This document shows, piece by piece, positions 43,791 to 52,160 of a DNA stretch of 64,000 bases. Origin of the DNA: Halioglobus sp. (GTDB taxonomy: Bacteria > Pseudomonadota > Gammaproteobacteria > Pseudomonadales > Halieaceae); the NCBI GenBank assembly GCA_020443345.1, contig JAGRIH010000055.1:11165-75164 (forward strand), written 5' to 3'. The notes beneath the pieces were generated by a model. The model ran no database searches, was not told the origin of the DNA, and was given only the letters and a program-made list of their open reading frames with translations. A program made the translations under genes and the position numbers. Every line of letters begins with the position of its first letter. The stretch's first letter is position 1.

Positions 43791-44174
43791 GTGATCGATA
43801 CGGTGGCTCGGGAACCTCCCGTCGGTGCCTTTGAGCAGGGGGTGGCCGGAGCAGGTTTGGATAATCCGGACGAGACGCAATCACTTTTTCCAGGGTATTC
43901 ATACCGGGTTGGGTATCGATTCATCGGGCGCACCGCACCTGCAGCGTGACAGCGCTCCTAGGGAGCGTTGACGGATACGGGCAGCCGGAGTACATTAAAA
44001 AAATGAGACCGATATCAGTATTAGTTGACAATGACATCATAAATATATTATGTTTGAACTGTCGTTGTTTGTAGCAACCGGGTCTGGGCCCGGTGGCCCG
44101 CCGCCTCGCAGGTCTCCGGACTCGCGTGGTTGCCCTGAAGCACTGTAAGTTACACGAACCAATGGGGTGTAAAG
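43791..44174. other. 384-base region between the TetR and TonB receptor genes
   Basis: No gene is seen here. A short hairpin (43808-43825 region, CGGGA/TCCCG arms) and a second one (43953-43958 with 43962-43967, extendable to nine pairs) lie after the TetR stop and might slow transcription; neither has a T-tract. The receptor promoter and TGACATCA element (44025-44053) are listed separately. The leader from about 44060 to 44174 shows nothing I can support. Confidence 0.55.
44025..44053 (+). promoter_or_regulatory. Promoter with embedded TGACATCA element before the TonB receptor
   Basis: A consensus -35 box, TTGACA (44025-44030), is followed after 17 bases by TTATGT (44048-44053); TATTAT at 44046-44051 is an alternative -10. 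TGACATCA (44032-44039) sits inside the spacer, where a bound repressor would block RNA polymerase. Confidence 0.6.
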
Positions 44175-46391
44175 ATGAGTATAAATACGAAGATAAACAC
44201 CGGAACCAGGCAGATCGCCACACTGGCTTACGCCGTCGGTACCGCCAGTATCTTTCCCGCGGCGGCCCTGCAGGGTGCAACGCTGGAGGAGGTCGTCGTC
44301 GTGGCGCAGAAGCGCACCCAATCACTGCAGGATGTCAGCCTGGCCGTTACCGCGATTGGCGGGAACAAGTTGTCTGATGGGCTGTACAACAACATCGAGT
44401 CGCTACAGTCCCTGGTGCCCAGCGTGTCGGTGGGAAGTGATTTTGCGCAGGCCAAACTTTTTGTCCGGGGCATCGGTTTGAGCAGTTCGTTTGCCGGCGT
44501 AGACCCCTCGGTTGCACTGCATGTCGACGGGGCGGTGGTGTCGCAGTCCTACGCGCAACTCGGTGCGTTTTTTGACCTTGAACGAATCGAGGTGCTGCGC
44601 GGTCCGCAGGGTACGCTGTACGGTCGCAACGCGACGGGTGGCTCTTTCAACCTGATAACCAGAAAACCCACGGAGGAAGTGACTGGTTACGGCAGGCTCT
44701 CCATCGGTAACTACGACCTGATTCTAACCGAAGGTGCGCTGGCGGGCCCCCTGGGTGACAACACACTGGGTCGCATTGCATTTCGCACGGAGAATCGCTC
44801 GGGATACGGTGAGAACATCGTCAGCGGTGACGAAATCGACGACGCAAAAAAGCAGTCGCTGCGGGGGCATCTGCAGTGGAACTTCAGCGATGATGTCGAT
44901 CTGTTGTTAAGTGCCGAATGGGCCAACGAAGACGATTCCGCGCTGGCACTGAAGTACATCCGCGAGTCCTTTCCAGACAATCCGGCGCTGGCTCCGCCAG
45001 GGGCGGGGGGCTTTGCGCCAGATAAACGCGACGTGGCCTCTGAAGCCCACTACCGCAATGATCGGACAACGTGGTCAACCACGGCGACTCTGAACTGGCG
45101 ACTGGACGATAATTACACACTGAAATCCATTACCAACTACCGCGACCTGGATTTGACGATCAAGCAGGATCTCGATATATCGTCCAATGTCAATGACGAC
45201 GTGCAGAACAACCTGGTCGAAAGTGAACACTACAGCCAGGAGTTGCAGTTGAACTACGACAGTGACCGACTGCATGGCCTGTTCGCGCTTTTTTATTTTC
45301 ACGAGGATCTGTATAACGCCAACAACATCGGCTTCGATAACGAGTTCATCAATACGGGCAGTTTCCCCCTGTTCGCCAACACCCAGGCTGTATTATTCAC
45401 CGGAGACATCAAGATTGACGCCGCGGCAGCCTTTGCAAACGTCAGTTATGATCTCACGCAGCAGATAACCCTAAAGGCCGGTGGTCGCTACAGCTATGAA
45501 AATCGCGACGCGAGCACTTCGAACAAGCTGGATTTCAGCCACTTCGGCCCCGCGGCCACCAATCGCACACTGTATTTCGAGGATGAGGAGAGCTTCACCG
45601 ATTTCTCCCCGACAGTTGGTGTCGAGTGGCGACCGATGGATAAGGTAATGCTGTATGCGAACTACTCCACTGCATTCAAGAGCGGCACCATACAGGGCGG
45701 TCAGTTGACGGATATACTGGAGCCGGAAGAGATCGAGAATTACGAAGTGGGGTTGAAGGGGACCTTTCTGGACGATCGTCTGAGAACCAATATCGCCGGC
45801 TTCTACTACGAAATAGACGATCTGCAGTTGGATCGCACCTTTACCGATGAGGTGGGCACCCTTGTTTCCGTGTTTGAAAATGCCGCCCAGACCGAAGGCA
45901 AGGGCCTGGAGCTCGAAGCAACGTGGCTGGTAAGTGACCAGCTTACCCTGAGCGGTTATATCGGGTATCTGGATGTCGAGTTTGTCGACTATGTGGCGGC
46001 CAACAATCTGGACCCCGATGCGCAGAACCAGGACCTGGCAGGCAATCGCCCCAGACAGACGCCTGAATGGAGTGGCCATATTCGCGCAGATTATGCTATG
46101 CACCTGGACAGCGGCGCCGCGCTAAGTTTTGGCGCGGAGGCATCCTACAAGGATGAGCAGTTCTATACCGAGTTCAATGATGAAGTAACCAGTCAGGATG
46201 CCTATACGCTGGTGGACGCCAATGTTCGCTACGACTCGTCTGATGGTAATTTTTTCATTAACGTCTGGGGAAAAAATCTCACCGATGAGGATGTGTATTC
46301 AGGCATTTTCATTATTGCAACCGGCCGCACCATCGGCGGATCGCTATTACCCCCGCGCACCTACGGGGTGACACTGGGGTACGATTTCTGA
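44175..46391 (+). CDS. TonB-dependent outer-membrane receptor of the catabolic island
   Basis: The 738-residue receptor has a signal peptide (cleavage near residue 33-35), a TonB-box region LEEVVVVAQKRTQSLQDVS, and a plug with FVRGIGLSSSFAGVDPSVALHVDG and LRGPQGTLYGRNATGGSFNL. The barrel ends in Phe (YGVTLGYDF). It is of the same general group as the receptor at 29.7-32.0 kb but clearly different in sequence. It probably brings the island's substrate across the outer membrane. The promoter with an internal TGACATCA element links it to the 36.7-43.0 kb operon. It runs convergently to the NDH-2-like gene with a 50-base gap. Confidence 0.94.
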   Translation: MSINTKINTGTRQIATLAYAVGTASIFPAAALQGATLEEVVVVAQKRTQSLQDVSLAVTAIGGNKLSDGLYNNIESLQSLVPSVSVGSDFAQAKLFVRGIGLSSSFAGVDPSVALHVDGAVVSQSYAQLGAFFDLERIEVLRGPQGTLYGRNATGGSFNLITRKPTEEVTGYGRLSIGNYDLILTEGALAGPLGDNTLGRIAFRTENRSGYGENIVSGDEIDDAKKQSLRGHLQWNFSDDVDLLLSAEWANEDDSALALKYIRESFPDNPALAPPGAGGFAPDKRDVASEAHYRNDRTTWSTTATLNWRLDDNYTLKSITNYRDLDLTIKQDLDISSNVNDDVQNNLVESEHYSQELQLNYDSDRLHGLFALFYFHEDLYNANNIGFDNEFINTGSFPLFANTQAVLFTGDIKIDAAAAFANVSYDLTQQITLKAGGRYSYENRDASTSNKLDFSHFGPAATNRTLYFEDEESFTDFSPTVGVEWRPMDKVMLYANYSTAFKSGTIQGGQLTDILEPEEIENYEVGLKGTFLDDRLRTNIAGFYYEIDDLQLDRTFTDEVGTLVSVFENAAQTEGKGLELEATWLVSDQLTLSGYIGYLDVEFVDYVAANNLDPDAQNQDLAGNRPRQTPEWSGHIRADYAMHLDSGAALSFGAEASYKDEQFYTEFNDEVTSQDAYTLVDANVRYDSSDGNFFINVWGKNLTDEDVYSGIFIIATGRTIGGSLLPPRTYGVTLGYDF

Positions 46392-46441
46392 TACGCCCTT
46401 TGCTGTCTGAGGGCGCAATACGACGAGGTATTGCGTGCTGT

Positions 46442-47644
46442 TCAGCGGTGGCTGGCATGAATGTCCGCCGCCGCAAGCAGCGCAGCGCGGTCTGTCCGCG
46501 GAGGATAAATCCATTGGGTGTTGATGGTCCGCTTGCGCGATTTTGCCTCACAGCCTGTCATCTGTACCTGGCGATCCCAGCCGCTGGTAAACACCGCACC
46601 ACTGTCACCCAGGTCAATACAGGTCACATAATCAGGCTGAAAGTAAGGGGCTTGACTTAAACCGAGCAGCTGTCTCGCCGCATTGTAACCGGCAAATTTA
46701 CCCATCTTCATCGCATGCTGACAGGACATAAGCGCCAGTTGAGCGCCGTCGGCAAAGGCGCGGGCGATGTCGCCGGCTGCAAAAATATCGGACAGACCTT
46801 GCACACGCAGCATTTCATCGACAGCCAGGCGTCCGTATCGATCCGTCTCCGCGCCCAGACTCGCGGCGAGGGAATTGGCGCGCAGGCCGGTGGTTGCAAT
46901 AGTTGTACAGCATGCAATGCGCTGCCCGTTGCTGAATGTGACGCTGTCGGCCTCAATACTGCGCAGCGACTCTGCGAGCACTAGCTCCACATCCGCTTGC
47001 TGCAGCGCATCTGTGACGATGGGCACGACATTCTCGCCGAGGGCCCGTACCAGAGATGCAGATCGCTGCACCAGGATGATTCGCACTTTGTCTACCGTTT
47101 CTGCATTTGCGTATTGTCTCAACCTGCCGCGCATCTCCGTGGCCAACTCCACGCCGGTAATTCCGGCGCCGACAACCAGTATCGTCTGGTGCCCCGCTTT
47201 ATGTGGTGACTGCATGATACTGCACAGGTGCCTGTCGAGGCTGACGGCGGCAGCATAGGTGTCAATGTTGAAACTGTATTTGTCGGCACCCGGGATGGCC
47301 GGCACTTGCAGCTCGCTTCCCGCCGCGAGAACAAGCGCTGCATAGCCGATGTCACGGGTGCCTTTTCCCTGGATATCTATACTTAGAGATTGCTTGGCGG
47401 GGTCCACGGTTTGCACCCGAGCGCTTATCAGTTCAACCTCGAGCGCATTCAATACGGGCTCGATCGGGACACGCAATTTCTCGGGATTGCTCTCGTAGAG
47501 GCGAGGCCGCATGGTCAGAAAACCATCGGGGGATATCATGGCAACATCAGGTTGGCGTCCCCCCAACAACAGTTCGCGAGCGCCAGCTAAGGCGGCCCAC
47601 AAGCCGGCAAAGCCGCCACCGACGACAAGTATTTCCTTTTTCAT
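46442..47644 (-). CDS. NAD(P)/FAD-dependent oxidoreductase, NDH-2-like
   Basis: The 400-residue flavoprotein has two dinucleotide-binding sites: VVGGGFAGLWAA near residue 7 for FAD and VVGAGITGVELATEM near 160 for NAD(P)H. A late FAD motif, LSDIFAAGDIA, lies near 290. It matches the type-II NADH dehydrogenase group, with no obvious C-terminal membrane helix. It could pass electrons to quinone or to an oxygenase. The ATG at 47644 follows GAGGAG and shares an ATGA overlap with the methyltransferase stop, so both are one unit. The frame stays open upstream through the methyltransferase gene, but that reading is a frame shadow. Confidence 0.87.
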   Translation of the reverse strand: MKKEILVVGGGFAGLWAALAGARELLLGGRQPDVAMISPDGFLTMRPRLYESNPEKLRVPIEPVLNALEVELISARVQTVDPAKQSLSIDIQGKGTRDIGYAALVLAAGSELQVPAIPGADKYSFNIDTYAAAVSLDRHLCSIMQSPHKAGHQTILVVGAGITGVELATEMRGRLRQYANAETVDKVRIILVQRSASLVRALGENVVPIVTDALQQADVELVLAESLRSIEADSVTFSNGQRIACCTTIATTGLRANSLAASLGAETDRYGRLAVDEMLRVQGLSDIFAAGDIARAFADGAQLALMSCQHAMKMGKFAGYNAARQLLGLSQAPYFQPDYVTCIDLGDSGAVFTSGWDRQVQMTGCEAKSRKRTINTQWIYPPRTDRAALLAAADIHASHR

Positions 47645-48270
47645 GCACTCCTCACTGTGGGCTGACCACCAGAGCCGCTGTCCGAACCGGTACTCGGCGG
47701 GCGCTGCGCCACCAGTCTGGCCACTGCGCGCAATGCCCCCGAGGCATCCCGATACACATTTTCCTCGATGCTGTGAACATGCAGGTCGCTCACCGCGCGT
47801 GCGAGTGCGCCCGGCGCCACCCGGTAGGCCGGATTGCTCGGCCCGCTGACTGCTGCGGCGTTTCGCAGGTGCTGTTCGCTGAGCAGGAAGCCACCCGGTG
47901 CGAGGTGCCGCTGCAACCTGCCCAGCAAGGGCAGGTCGACGTAGTAGGTGACGACAATCACGGCGTAGTCGCGCGCCAGTGGCAGCGCGTGTTCGAGGTC
48001 GCACTGCACCCAGTTGACGCTCACGCCGCTCGCCGTCGCCGCGCGGCGGGCGCGCTGCAGTGCCTGCACGGAGATATCCACGGCGTCGACCTGGTATCCC
48101 TGCTCCGCGAGATACAGCGCGTTGCGGCCAGTGCCGCAGGCCAGGTCCAGGGCGCGCCCCGGGGGCAGTCGATCGAGCCAACTGACAAGCAGCTCGCTGG
48201 GCGGCCCGGGGTCCGCATCGGTGTTTTCGCGGTAGCGCTGCTCCCATTTGTCTTGGTCGGATTGGGCCAT
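47641..48270 (-). CDS. Class I SAM-dependent methyltransferase (TehB-like)
   Basis: The 209-residue protein has the SAM-binding motif I LDLACGTGRNALYLAEQGY near residue 40 and the acidic ribose-binding end of strand 2 in VDAVDIS. A DLPLLGRLQRHLAPGGFLLSE stretch near 125 completes the Rossmann-like fold. TehB-like enzymes methylate small oxyanions or thiol compounds; the substrate here is unknown. The ATG at 48270 (MAQSDQDKW) is preferred, since the in-frame extension upstream is poor. It is cotranscribed with the NDH-2-like gene through an ATGA overlap and diverges from the UbiX-like gene. Confidence 0.88.
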   Translation of the reverse strand: MAQSDQDKWEQRYRENTDADPGPPSELLVSWLDRLPPGRALDLACGTGRNALYLAEQGYQVDAVDISVQALQRARRAATASGVSVNWVQCDLEHALPLARDYAVIVVTYYVDLPLLGRLQRHLAPGGFLLSEQHLRNAAAVSGPSNPAYRVAPGALARAVSDLHVHSIEENVYRDASGALRAVARLVAQRPPSTGSDSGSGGQPTVRSA

Positions 48271-48398
48271 GCCGTTTTGCCGGTGCCGTATGCAGCACCT
48301 CATAATGGGGCATGTGATGCCCTGGTTCAAGCTGCGTGAGCTGGTGCCCCCGCATCGACCTGGTGCATAATGCGCGGTGCAAGGCTCGGGGGCATAAC

Positions 48399-48986
48399 AT
48401 GAAGAAAAAGATCATCGTAGGGCTCAGCGGCGCATCCGGTATTATCTACGGTATCCGCGCACTGGAACACCTGCAGCGGCACGACCAGGTCGAAACCCAC
48501 CTGGTGATGTCCGGCGGGGCCAGGACCAACATCGCCATCGAGACGGACTACAAGCCCGATGACGTCAAGGCGCTGGCCGACGTGGTGCATCGCAATGACA
48601 ATCTCGCGGCATCGATTGCGAGCGGCTCCTTTCGCACCGACGGCATGCTGGTGGCGCCATGCAGCATGAAGACCCTGTCGGGCATCGCCAATTCCTACGC
48701 CGACAACCTGCTGGTGCGCGCTGCCGATGTGGTGCTCAAGGAACAGCGCAAACTGGCCCTGATGGTGCGCGAGACGCCTCTGCACAAGGGGCACCTGGAA
48801 CTGATGATGCGCGTGGTGGACTACGGCGCGCTGCTGTATCCGCCGATGCCGGCTTTTTATCACGATCCGCAGACCATCGATGACATCATCGACCAGAACC
48901 TGGGCAAGGTGTTCGACTACTTCGGGATCGAGCACAACCTGTTTCGCCGCTGGGGCGATGGCCGCAGCGCGGGTAATCAGGAGTGA
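48399..48986 (+). CDS. ubiX: UbiX-like flavin prenyltransferase
   Basis: The 195-residue protein matches UbiX/Pad1. GLSGASGIIYGIRALEHL at residues 9-26 is the FMN-binding start, MLVAPCSMKTLSGIANSYADNL lies near 88, and LALMVRETPLHKGHLELM near 123. These enzymes attach a dimethylallyl group to FMN to make the cofactor of UbiD-type decarboxylases. No UbiD is in the window. A second paralogue elsewhere in the genome could serve ubiquinone synthesis, so this one may support a catabolic decarboxylase. The stop overlaps the convergent PNPOx-like gene by 10 bases. The UbiC-like gene two genes on suggests a shared hydroxybenzoate theme. Confidence 0.88.
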   Translation: MKKKIIVGLSGASGIIYGIRALEHLQRHDQVETHLVMSGGARTNIAIETDYKPDDVKALADVVHRNDNLAASIASGSFRTDGMLVAPCSMKTLSGIANSYADNLLVRAADVVLKEQRKLALMVRETPLHKGHLELMMRVVDYGALLYPPMPAFYHDPQTIDDIIDQNLGKVFDYFGIEHNLFRRWGDGRSAGNQE

Positions 48987-49447
48987 AGATCTCCCGGATC
49001 GATCTCCCTGCGCGAGCCAAAGCCAGCGGCGTTGTCCGTCAGTAGTATGCGCGCGGGCCGGAAGCAGTAAAGCCGGTTGCCGCTGGTGCGGCTAAACTGC
49101 TCGAGCCCGCCCAGGCTGTCGGGAAACAGGCTGCGCACCGTGGGAAACTTGTCGAGATAGTGCTCCAGTACCACGGCGGTGCCAGCGTCGTGCGGTGCGG
49201 CGCAGATGCTGCCGCTCATCTGCAGGCCGCGGATGTGTCGCCAGTCGCCGTCTTCGCAAAATACCGACACGGCGCAGCCGGTGCTGGCGCATTCAATGTG
49301 GCGCGAGGTGGCGCTGGAAAAGAAATAAAAGCCCTGTCGATAAAACAGAAAGTATACCGGCGCGCACCAGGCACCCGCCTCGCCACCGGTGGCGATGGTC
49401 AGGGTGCGTGTCGCGTGCAGCAAGTCGTGAAACAGGTCCGAGGCCAT
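48977..49447 (-). CDS. Pyridoxamine 5'-phosphate oxidase-like (FMN-binding split barrel) protein
   Basis: The 156-residue protein resembles the YhbP/PNPOx-like split-barrel group: LTIATGGEAGAWCAPVYFLFYRQGFYFFSS near 13-42, HIECASTGCAVSVFCED near 47 and a DWRHIRGLQMSG strand near 66. Such proteins bind flavin or F420, or act as simple oxidoreductases; true pyridoxamine phosphate oxidase is unlikely, given the length. The ATG at 49447 is the best start, though no strong ribosome site precedes it. It overlaps the UbiX-like gene by 10 bases at their 3' ends and lies 134 bases downstream of the UbiC-like gene on the same strand. Confidence 0.72.
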   Translation of the reverse strand: MASDLFHDLLHATRTLTIATGGEAGAWCAPVYFLFYRQGFYFFSSATSRHIECASTGCAVSVFCEDGDWRHIRGLQMSGSICAAPHDAGTAVVLEHYLDKFPTVRSLFPDSLGGLEQFSRTSGNRLYCFRPARILLTDNAAGFGSRREIDPGDLHS

Positions 49448-49581
49448 ACGGCGCGATAATAAGTCCAGTTGCTTGATCCCCCAGCGCAAACACAGCTCAC
49501 CCGCCGGGGACTGCAAGAATATCCTGTTGCTCTGTGCTGCGCCAGTCCAGTGGGGGCGAGGGGCGCCGAGCCGGGGACTGG

Positions 49582-50139
49582 CTACACCGGAGCCAGTATC
49601 TCCAGTAACCCGATGGCGGGTCGTCCATTGCAGCGGATCAGTGCGGTGCGGCCGGACAGTGTCGCGCCGACAGATACCGGCAGCAGTGTCGCCAGGTTTG
49701 GCCCCGCCCGCAACCGCCACAGCTCACATCGGCGCACGTCGCGCACGATGTCGTGATTCATCAATACCCGACCCAGCGGTATCTGTTCACTTGCGATAGC
49801 GTCCCAGACTGCCGGCTCCAGAGCATCGATCTGCAGTAGGGTGATGGCATACAGCACAGCCTTGCCGGTGTGCCGTGTGTGCAGCGTGATTTCCCGCGAG
49901 TACCAGTCGTCATTGCGCCGTGTCCGGTGCACTTCGACGTCCACCGGTTCCCGGTAGTGGGTTTCCATCGCCGACGTCATATGACCGTGGTGATCCAGCA
50001 GCACATCGTCAGGTGACGGCAGCGAGGAAACTTTGCTGAACTCGGCAAGTTGTGCAGAACCCCCGGGCTCCCGGTAAAACTGCTGCAGCAAGTGCTGAAG
50101 TTCGACGGTTGTGTCGTCGAAGGGGGACGTGCCCTGCAT
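49582..50139 (-). CDS. Chorismate lyase-like (UbiC/DUF98 family) protein
   Basis: The 185-residue protein looks like the UbiC/DUF98 fold. The pattern includes DDWYSREITLHTRHTGKAVLYAITLL near 75-100, PLGRVLMNHDIVRDVRR near 118, and the C-terminal SGRTALIRCNGRPAIGLLEILAP, which corresponds to the RRS...G.PLL..E.FLP ending of chorismate lyases and carries the conserved glutamate. A true UbiC makes 4-hydroxybenzoate from chorismate. The assignment comes from motif resemblance only and could instead be a fold relative with another ligand. The ATG at 50139 is chosen because upstream codons are low-complexity. The nearby UbiX-like gene supports a hydroxybenzoate context. Confidence 0.6.
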   Translation of the reverse strand: MQGTSPFDDTTVELQHLLQQFYREPGGSAQLAEFSKVSSLPSPDDVLLDHHGHMTSAMETHYREPVDVEVHRTRRNDDWYSREITLHTRHTGKAVLYAITLLQIDALEPAVWDAIASEQIPLGRVLMNHDIVRDVRRCELWRLRAGPNLATLLPVSVGATLSGRTALIRCNGRPAIGLLEILAPV

Positions 50140-50365
50140 AGTACACTGCGCTCGCGGAATCAACCGCAAAGGGCGCAATGTTGCATAAACCGGCTGTGCT
50201 TGTACAGGGCGCGCTGCACCATAGCCACCGCTGCCAACGGGCGGCTGTGTCAATCATGACAGACGGTATCCGGGAACGGCTCGATGAGAGGCGGGTCGAA
50301 CCCGTTTGGGTGTACACTGCAGGTGCGGTCACGGGCAGCGAACACGGGTCGCGAGGAGGTTGACA

Positions 50366-50695
50366 ATGAGCAATGTGATACCCATCAGACGCAGCAGGTT
50401 TGCGGTCGGTGACGTGATACACCACCGCCTGTTCGATTACCGCGGGGTCGTCGTGGATGTGGACTTGCAGTGCCAGGCCCCGGACGAGTGGTATGACAAC
50501 GTGGCCAGGTCGCGGCCGCCGAAAGACCGGCCCTGGTACCATGTCCTGGTACACGACTCGGCGCGCACGACCTATGTGGCGGAGCGCAATCTGGAAGCCG
50601 ACGGCTCGGGGGCGCCGGTGTCGCACCCGCTGCTGCCGCAGTTTTTTTCGAGCTTTGAGCACGGACGCTACGTCGGCAGCCGGCGTGCCAATTAG
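50366..50695 (+). CDS. hspQ: HspQ / YccV-like heat-shock protein
   Basis: The 109-residue protein matches HspQ: FAVGDVIHHRLFDYRGVVVDVDL near 12, then WYHVLVHDSARTTYVAERNLEAD near 58 and a C-terminal HPLLPQFFSSFEHGRYV. In Escherichia coli HspQ (105 residues) binds hemimethylated DNA in vitro and enhances Lon protease. The ATG at 50366 has GGAGG nine bases before it. It is first in a three-gene run with the DUF2784 gene, which starts seven bases after its stop. No heat-shock promoter was recognised in the 226-base divergent region upstream. Confidence 0.87.
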   Translation: MSNVIPIRRSRFAVGDVIHHRLFDYRGVVVDVDLQCQAPDEWYDNVARSRPPKDRPWYHVLVHDSARTTYVAERNLEADGSGAPVSHPLLPQFFSSFEHGRYVGSRRAN

Positions 50696-50702
50696 CGCGT
50701 GA

Positions 50703-51107
50703 GTGCAGCCCTTGACCTGGCTGTTGGCGGCGGACGCGATTCTCGTCCTGCATTTTGCGTTTGTGGCTTTCGTGGTGCTCGCTTTGGTGTGCATCTATCT
50801 CGGTGGCTGGCGGCGTTGGCGCTGGGTGGGTAATCGGCGTTTTCGGCTGCTGCATCTGACGGGCGTGGCCGTGGTGGTGGGGCAGTCCTGGCTGGGGGTG
50901 ATCTGTCCCCTGACCTATCTGGAAAACGCGCTGCGCGAGCGGGCCGGGGAGCTTACCTACGCCGGCGCCTTCGTGGCTCACTGGCTGGAGCGGTTGCTGT
51001 ATTACCGCGCACCGCAGTGGGTCTTCATCCTTCTGTATACCGCCTTTGGCATCCTGGTGCTGGTGAGCTGGCGTGTCGTGCCGCCGCGCCCGCGGTGTCC
51101 GGACTGA
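50703..51107 (+). CDS. DUF2784 membrane protein
   Basis: The 134-residue protein has about four hydrophobic segments (10-32, 50-68, 90-100, 108-124) and the typical DUF2784 pattern: LHFAFVAFVVLALV, FRLLHLTGVAVVVGQSWLGVICPLTYLEN and a late WVFILLYTAFGILV. The function is unknown. It starts with a GTG seven bases after hspQ, and its stop overlaps the next ATG (TGATG), so it sits in an operon with HspQ and the cyclotransferase-like protein. Confidence 0.85.
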   Translation: MQPLTWLLAADAILVLHFAFVAFVVLALVCIYLGGWRRWRWVGNRRFRLLHLTGVAVVVGQSWLGVICPLTYLENALRERAGELTYAGAFVAHWLERLLYYRAPQWVFILLYTAFGILVLVSWRVVPPRPRCPD

Positions 51108-51598
51108 TGCGCTACTTTGCCTACGGCTCGAATATGTCGCTGCCGCGACTGCTGGCCCGGCTGCCCAGTGCTCGCAAGCTGGATGTCTGTACCCTGGCGG
51201 GGCACGACATGCGCTTTCACAAGCGCAGTGTGGACGGTTCGGCAAAGTGTGATGCCTTTGAAACGGCGCGCGCGCAGGATCGGATGATCGGCATCCTGTT
51301 TGATGTCGATGCCGCGCAAAAGCCCGCGCTGGACCGCATCGAAGGGCTCGGCCACGGCTACGAGATAAAGCGCGTTCGACTGGTCACCCGCAGCGGCGAG
51401 TCGACCGTGGCCTACACCTACTTTGCCACCTGGATCGACCGCAGCCTGCTGCCGTATTCCTGGTACCTGTACCACGTGCTGCACGGGGCGCGGCAGGCGG
51501 CGCTGCCGTCGGACTATATTGCCCGCATCGAGGCGGTGCACAGTGTGCAGGATCCCGACAGCGAGCGCGATGCCAGGGAGCGCGCGGTGTACCGGTGA
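51107..51598 (+). CDS. Gamma-glutamylcyclotransferase-like (BtrG/GGCT fold) protein
   Basis: The 163-residue protein begins with FAYGSNMS, the substrate-binding YGSN motif of the GGCT fold, and has a glutamate in the catalytic position (LDRIEGLGHGYE near 78). Members release 5-oxoproline from gamma-glutamyl amines or peptides. The ATG overlaps the preceding stop by one base. The length agrees with bacterial family members. No signal peptide is present, so it is cytoplasmic. The exact gamma-glutamyl substrate is unknown. Confidence 0.87.
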   Translation: MRYFAYGSNMSLPRLLARLPSARKLDVCTLAGHDMRFHKRSVDGSAKCDAFETARAQDRMIGILFDVDAAQKPALDRIEGLGHGYEIKRVRLVTRSGESTVAYTYFATWIDRSLLPYSWYLYHVLHGARQAALPSDYIARIEAVHSVQDPDSERDARERAVYR

Positions 51599-51723
51599 GT
51601 ATCCCGGGTGCCGCCGGTGCCAGCGCCGGGTTTTAATGATGCCGGGCATTGGTCGCGCCAGGGCGGTTCGTTACAATGTCCATGCGCTCGTGTTCGGGTG
51701 CCATGTAAATACCGGAGGTTGCC

Positions 51724-52155
51724 GTGGAACTGGAAACACTGCTTGCGGAGCGCGAGATATACCGGCAACTGGTCGCTTTTGCCCGCGCTATGGACAGGCG
51801 CGACTGGGCGGCCATTCGTGCTATTGCAGCCGACGATATCCTGGCCGAACTGGGTACCGGAGAACTGCGCGGCCGCGATGCGCTGATCGCGCTGCTGCGT
51901 TCCTACCTGGACCGCTGCGGCACCACGCAGCACCTGCTGGGCAACGTGGTGATAGAGGTGAGCGGCGATACAGCGCGCAGCCGCGCCTACGTGTGCGATA
52001 TGCACTTGAACGCGGATGACGCACCGCAGCAGTCGTTTCGCACCCTGGGCGAGTACAGCGACCAGTGGCGCAAGATCGGGGGCCGGTGGCGTCTGTGTCA
52101 TCGGGTGAAGGACAATCGCGCGAGTGTGGGCTCGATGCAGGTGTTCGGAAACTAA
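51724..52155 (+). CDS. NTF2-like (SnoaL/scytalone dehydratase-type) protein
   Basis: The 143-residue protein has the cone-like NTF2 pattern: an N-terminal helix pair (LAEREIYRQLVAFARAMDRRDWAAIRAI), FDVE-like strand positions, and a C-terminal beta sheet (SDQWRKIGGRWRLCHRV). The RAMDRRDW segment and the late histidine resemble dehydratase or isomerase members used in aromatic catabolism. The GTG start has GGAGG six bases upstream. It lies five bases before the Rieske protein gene and is probably cotranscribed with it. The pairing of NTF2-like and Rieske proteins recalls ring-hydroxylating dioxygenase beta and ferredoxin components, but no alpha subunit is present. Confidence 0.85.
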   Translation: MELETLLAEREIYRQLVAFARAMDRRDWAAIRAIAADDILAELGTGELRGRDALIALLRSYLDRCGTTQHLLGNVVIEVSGDTARSRAYVCDMHLNADDAPQQSFRTLGEYSDQWRKIGGRWRLCHRVKDNRASVGSMQVFGN

Positions 52156-52160
52156 CCGCA

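Noticed and set aside
47645..48415. Upstream extension of the NDH-2-like frame through the methyltransferase gene
   Set aside because: The methyltransferase in another frame has clear SAM motifs, and the ATG at 47644 has its own ribosome site.
50285..50310. GCGGGTCGAACCCGT, resembling a tRNA T-arm
   Set aside because: No acceptor stem, D-arm or anticodon arm can be built around it; it is probably a chance hairpin.
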